NCBI GenBank assembly: GCA_030066595.1
Contig: JASJBI010000059.1
Location: 1 to 64,000, forward strand
DNA length: 64,000 nucleotides
Source of the DNA: Alphaproteobacteria bacterium
Lineage (GTDB): Bacteria; Pseudomonadota; Alphaproteobacteria; JAJFFI01
Direction of reading: 5' to 3'
Below are positions 61,486-64,000 of this stretch, piece after piece. Both the position numbers and the translations under genes were made by a program. Below the pieces are notes generated by a model that saw nothing but the letters and a program-made list of their open reading frames with translations, made no database searches and was not told where the DNA came from. Each line of letters starts with the position of its first letter. The first letter of the stretch is position 1.

Positions 61486-61670
61486 GCCTCACCTAGACTT
61501 CAGAAAACCACCACAACGTCTTGAGTTACGGCAAATACGCACTAAGTCAGAGGCGTCCGCATGATAAATAATGCATCGCTGTCTGATTTGGCAGTCGCGC
61601 ATTGTGCGGCGCCCGGGCAGCACGCCTTGCATAAGCGGACAATATTTTGGGCGACAAAGGATGTGGAAAA

Positions 61671-62309
61671 ATGAATTTCTACGCGCAGGAACGGATTGGC
61701 CTGTTCATAGACGGATCGAACCTCTACGCCGCGGCGCGCGCGCTGGGCTTTGACATCGACTACAAGCGGCTCCTGGAGTTCTTCCGCAAGGAAGGCCGGC
61801 TGATCCGCGCCTTCTACTACACCGCGCTGGTCGAGGACCAGGAATACTCGCCGATCCGGCCGCTGGTCGACTGGCTCGACTACAACGGCTACACCATGGT
61901 GACCAAGCCGACCAAGGAGTTCACGGACTCCGCCGGCCGCCGCAAGATCAAGGGCAACATGGACATCGAGCTCGCCATCGACGTGATGGAGATGGCCGAG
62001 CATCTGGACCATATCGTGATTTTCTCGGGCGACGGCGACTTCCGCCGCCTGGTCGAGGCGATACAACGCCGGGGCGTGCGGGTCTCGGTGGTCAGCACGG
62101 TGCGCTCCCAGCCGCCCATGGTGGCCGACGAGCTACGCCGGGAATCGGACAACTTCATCGAGCTCCAGGACATCGCCGAGGCGATCATGCGCAACCCGGC
62201 GGACCGGGAACCGCGGCACGCGCACGGGCATGGCCATGACGAGCGCCGCGCGCATGATCGGGACGATCCGGACGACGAGGAGGCGGAAACCGTCTTCCAT
62301 TCGGCGTGA
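61671..62309 (+). CDS. NYN-domain (LabA/DUF88) protein, putative RNase
   Basis: 212 residues. A PIN-like NYN fold with acidic metal-site residues in GLFIDGSNLYAAAR (about 10-23), KGNMDIELAIDVMEMA (about 95-110) and VIFSGDGDFRRLVEAIQRRG (about 115-134). Members are predicted RNases of the LabA/DUF88 group. The C-terminal 40 residues are His/Asp/Glu/Arg-rich (HAHGHGHDERRAHDRDDPDD), a plausible metal-binding tail. The ATG at 61671 follows a GGATGTGG leader. The stop overlaps the GTG of the next gene. Confidence 0.88.
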   Translation: MNFYAQERIGLFIDGSNLYAAARALGFDIDYKRLLEFFRKEGRLIRAFYYTALVEDQEYSPIRPLVDWLDYNGYTMVTKPTKEFTDSAGRRKIKGNMDIELAIDVMEMAEHLDHIVIFSGDGDFRRLVEAIQRRGVRVSVVSTVRSQPPMVADELRRESDNFIELQDIAEAIMRNPADREPRHAHGHGHDERRAHDRDDPDDEEAETVFHSA

Positions 62310-63022
62310 GCGGCACGCGCGGCGTGGGCGGCACGACCGGCGACTATCGGGACCCGCCGCGGGACTGCGCGCTCTGCCCGCGCCTTGCCGCCTTCCGGGC
62401 GGATCAGCGGGCCGCCCATGACGACTGGCACAACGCCCCGGTGCCGGCCTTCGGAGCACTCGATGCGCGGCTCCTGATCGTCGGGCTCGCGCCCGGGCTT
62501 CGCGGAGCCAACCGCACCGGCCGGCCCTTCACCGGCGACGTTGCCGGTGATCTCCTCTATCCGACGCTCTTGAAGTTCGGGCTGGCCGAGGGCCGGTTCG
62601 AAGCACGGCCGGACGACGGCCTCCGGCTGGTCGACTGCCGGGTGACCAACGCGGTGCGCTGCGTGCCGCCCGAGAACAAGCCCACCGGAGCGGAGATCGC
62701 CGCCTGCCGCCCCTTCCTCGCGGCCGAGATCGCGGCCATGAGCCGGCTCGAGATCGTGCTCGCGCTGGGCGGGATCGCCCACCGCGCGGTGCTCGCCGCC
62801 CTCGGCCACCGGCAGAACGGCTTTCCCTTCCGCCACGGCGCGATCCACGCCCTGCCCGACGGGCCCCTGCTCGCCGACAGCTACCACTGCTCCCGCTACA
62901 ACCTGAACACCGGCCGGCTGACGCCCGCGATGTTCGAGGCCGTGTTCGAGGATCTGCGGGAAATTGAACCAGTCGGCGCAGTGAACTTTGTGCCGGAGCT
63001 CTCTCGCCCAGCCAAAGAATAA
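62306..63022 (+). CDS. uracil-DNA glycosylase, family 5 (UDGb-like)
   Basis: 238 residues from a GTG overlapping the NYN gene stop (GTGA). Fe-S-type Cys are in DCALCPRL (about 20-27) and the CRVTNAVRCVPP region (about 112-123). Catalytic motif GLAPGLRGANRTGRPFTGD (about 60-78) has the family-5 GxAP start, and the second motif SYHCSRYNLNTGRL closes the pocket. It removes uracil and perhaps hypoxanthine from DNA. Many mesophilic alphaproteobacteria carry such an enzyme as well as, or in place of, Ung. Confidence 0.88.
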   Translation: MSGTRGVGGTTGDYRDPPRDCALCPRLAAFRADQRAAHDDWHNAPVPAFGALDARLLIVGLAPGLRGANRTGRPFTGDVAGDLLYPTLLKFGLAEGRFEARPDDGLRLVDCRVTNAVRCVPPENKPTGAEIAACRPFLAAEIAAMSRLEIVLALGGIAHRAVLAALGHRQNGFPFRHGAIHALPDGPLLADSYHCSRYNLNTGRLTPAMFEAVFEDLREIEPVGAVNFVPELSRPAKE

Positions 63023-63139
63023 ATACGGCCGGCCGCGATCTTGTTTCACGAGATACGCTGTTTCCGGATCACGTCATTTTGAACGACAGAAACACACGGA
63101 CATCTTCGTCGGCTATTTCGTCTCGCCTTAGGTGTAGTC

Positions 63140-63145
63140 TATTAT
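63140..63145 (+). promoter_or_regulatory. possible -10 element (TATTAT) for the last gene
   Basis: A TATTAT in an AT-rich patch 41 bp before the ATG at 63187. No convincing -35 is seen at the expected distance, so this is a weak call. Confidence 0.25.
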
Positions 63146-63186
63146 AGATTTATCTACCCAAAATAGGCGCGGGCTGGGGATCTGCC

Positions 63187-64000
63187 ATGGGAATCTTCAT
63201 TTTCTCTGCGATCTCGGGTTATTTGATCGGCGCTGGCGTCGTTATTGCGCTAGCAATTCCCAGCAAACTTTCTCAACCTGAGCAACGGAAACTGACCCTC
63301 GCCGTCGTGCAAATCGCGATTGGGGTTGCCATCGCTTTGATGGTTTTTTTCGCAGAGTTTGCAGACGTATACCACCTATCCAAACCAAAGACGGTGCAAA
63401 TGACGGTTGGAGGGCTCTTCGGATTCATCGTCAGATTGGTCGTCTATGGATTCCGTGGTTTTCCAACCATGATAAGCTCTCCTTCTAATGTCGATGCACA
63501 GGATACTCGTCAAAATTCCAAGCCAAAGAAAGCTGGCAAAAGCTCGAGTTCGAAGAAGGCGAAGTCACACAGACCAAACGGTCCTGCCGGCAATAGCAAG
63601 GGTCAAGATGCCGACGGGCAAAACACGCCCTGGGTTGTAGAGAATATCAAGCTGATCTCCGTGGCGCTGTTGGGCCTCGCTTTGTTTGCCCTACTCGGGC
63701 CCTACGCCGCCACGCTGTCGCGTCATATGACCCGCATCAGTACTCCCTGGCTGGAAGCTCAATTCACACCCTTGAAAACGGCCCAGCAGATCGTCTTGCG
63801 AGGCACGGCCTCGACGATTTCGCCGCCCAACCTCTCACAAGTGGAGGAGTACAAAGAAGTCCTAAAGAGGGATATTGAACTCGCAGAAATGCTTAAAGGT
63901 GTGCCGCACAAGCGTTGGAAAGATTCCCTTCCCGGCACAAAGCGTTTCATAGAGACCCTGTTGGTTCCCCTTGCCGCCTGTGCGGAGCTGGCTGGGCAAG
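63187..64000 (+). CDS. membrane protein of unknown function, N-terminal part (cut by window edge)
   Basis: An uninterrupted frame of 271 codons from ATG 63187 to the right edge. Three helices are evident: MGIFIFSAISGYLIGAGVV (residues 1-19), LAVVQIAIGVAIALMVFFAEF (about 38-58) and LISVALLGLALFALLGPYA (about 155-173), with a very Lys/Ser-rich cytosolic loop (about 108-140) between the second and third. After the third helix the chain is polar and helical. Codon choice and GC content are visibly lower than in the neighbours, suggesting recent acquisition. I recognise no family. Confidence 0.8.
   Translation, partial: MGIFIFSAISGYLIGAGVVIALAIPSKLSQPEQRKLTLAVVQIAIGVAIALMVFFAEFADVYHLSKPKTVQMTVGGLFGFIVRLVVYGFRGFPTMISSPSNVDAQDTRQNSKPKKAGKSSSSKKAKSHRPNGPAGNSKGQDADGQNTPWVVENIKLISVALLGLALFALLGPYAATLSRHMTRISTPWLEAQFTPLKTAQQIVLRGTASTISPPNLSQVEEYKEVLKRDIELAEMLKGVPHKRWKDSLPGTKRFIETLLVPLAACAELAGQ

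Overview
The window reads as a chromosomal segment of a GC-rich, motile, Gram-negative alphaproteobacterium, most like the Rhodospirillales. The support is: the block rpoZ-rsh-DUF2062-pdxJ-acpS-lepB-rnc-era followed by recO; an amidase-mrcA-prfB trio divergent from rne; an RNase E with the acidic S1-region insert seen in alphaproteobacteria; CtrA-type TTAA-N7-TTAA sites at flagellar genes; and a Bpt/Ate-type aminoacyl-transferase. I found no rRNA, tRNA, CRISPR array, transposase, integrase or phage structural gene.

Layout. 1-2887: an exported protein cut by the left edge, a second exported protein, and a membrane-anchored Ser/Thr kinase whose outer domain looks like the 17 kDa surface antigens (all minus). 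3147-5069: a flagellar export operon (stand-alone FlhB C-terminal domain, small coiled-coil protein, fliO, fliP). 5016-8131: the most unusual region, a lower-GC array of small genes. Three have the look of polymorphic-toxin immunity proteins (Imm53-like, barstar-like, Imm42-like), and they are punctuated by two extra copies of the 3' end of fliP. No toxin gene is present. 8168-9928: a cpaF ATPase gene with an AT-rich, palindrome-bearing upstream region. 9930-15278: prfB with the programmed +1 frameshift, a 274-bp inverted-repeat element, mrcA and a cell-wall amidase. 15279-26741: rne with a structured leader, a LysR-MFS-NMO-like group, an aminotransferase, an M48 protease, a ScsC/DsbA-like protein and cystathionine beta-synthase. 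26771-31523: a gamma-lyase-family enzyme, motA-motB, an RDD protein and Bpt/Ate. 31575-36666: a TRAP transporter with a strong promoter, an internal hairpin and an unusually extended DctM. 36758-46741: mixed housekeeping and metabolism, including parC, DUF502, an exported ureohydrolase, a CDF transporter and a glycine amidinotransferase homologue. 46772-51351: small alarmone hydrolase, 2H-like protein, then hydrolase-PRTase, APH-like kinase and PRPP synthetase with two perfect FNR-type boxes. 51386-61485: recO, a Crp-type regulator, a degenerate SDR, then era to rpoZ and folK. 61671-64000: an NYN-domain nuclease, family-5-like uracil-DNA glycosylase, and a membrane protein cut by the right edge.

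Working together. CtrA probably drives the export genes and perhaps motAB. Amidase, PBP1A and RNase E are envelope and RNA housekeeping. CBS and the gamma-lyase-family enzyme would complete reverse transsulfuration. The hydrolase-PRTase, kinase and PRPP synthetase genes probably form an oxygen- or redox-responsive nucleotide-salvage or dormancy regulon under an FNR/FixK-type activator encoded elsewhere. The best candidate for an undescribed system is the immunity-gene array stacked behind fliP, in which the fliP 3' end appears to act as a recurrent recombination landing site.
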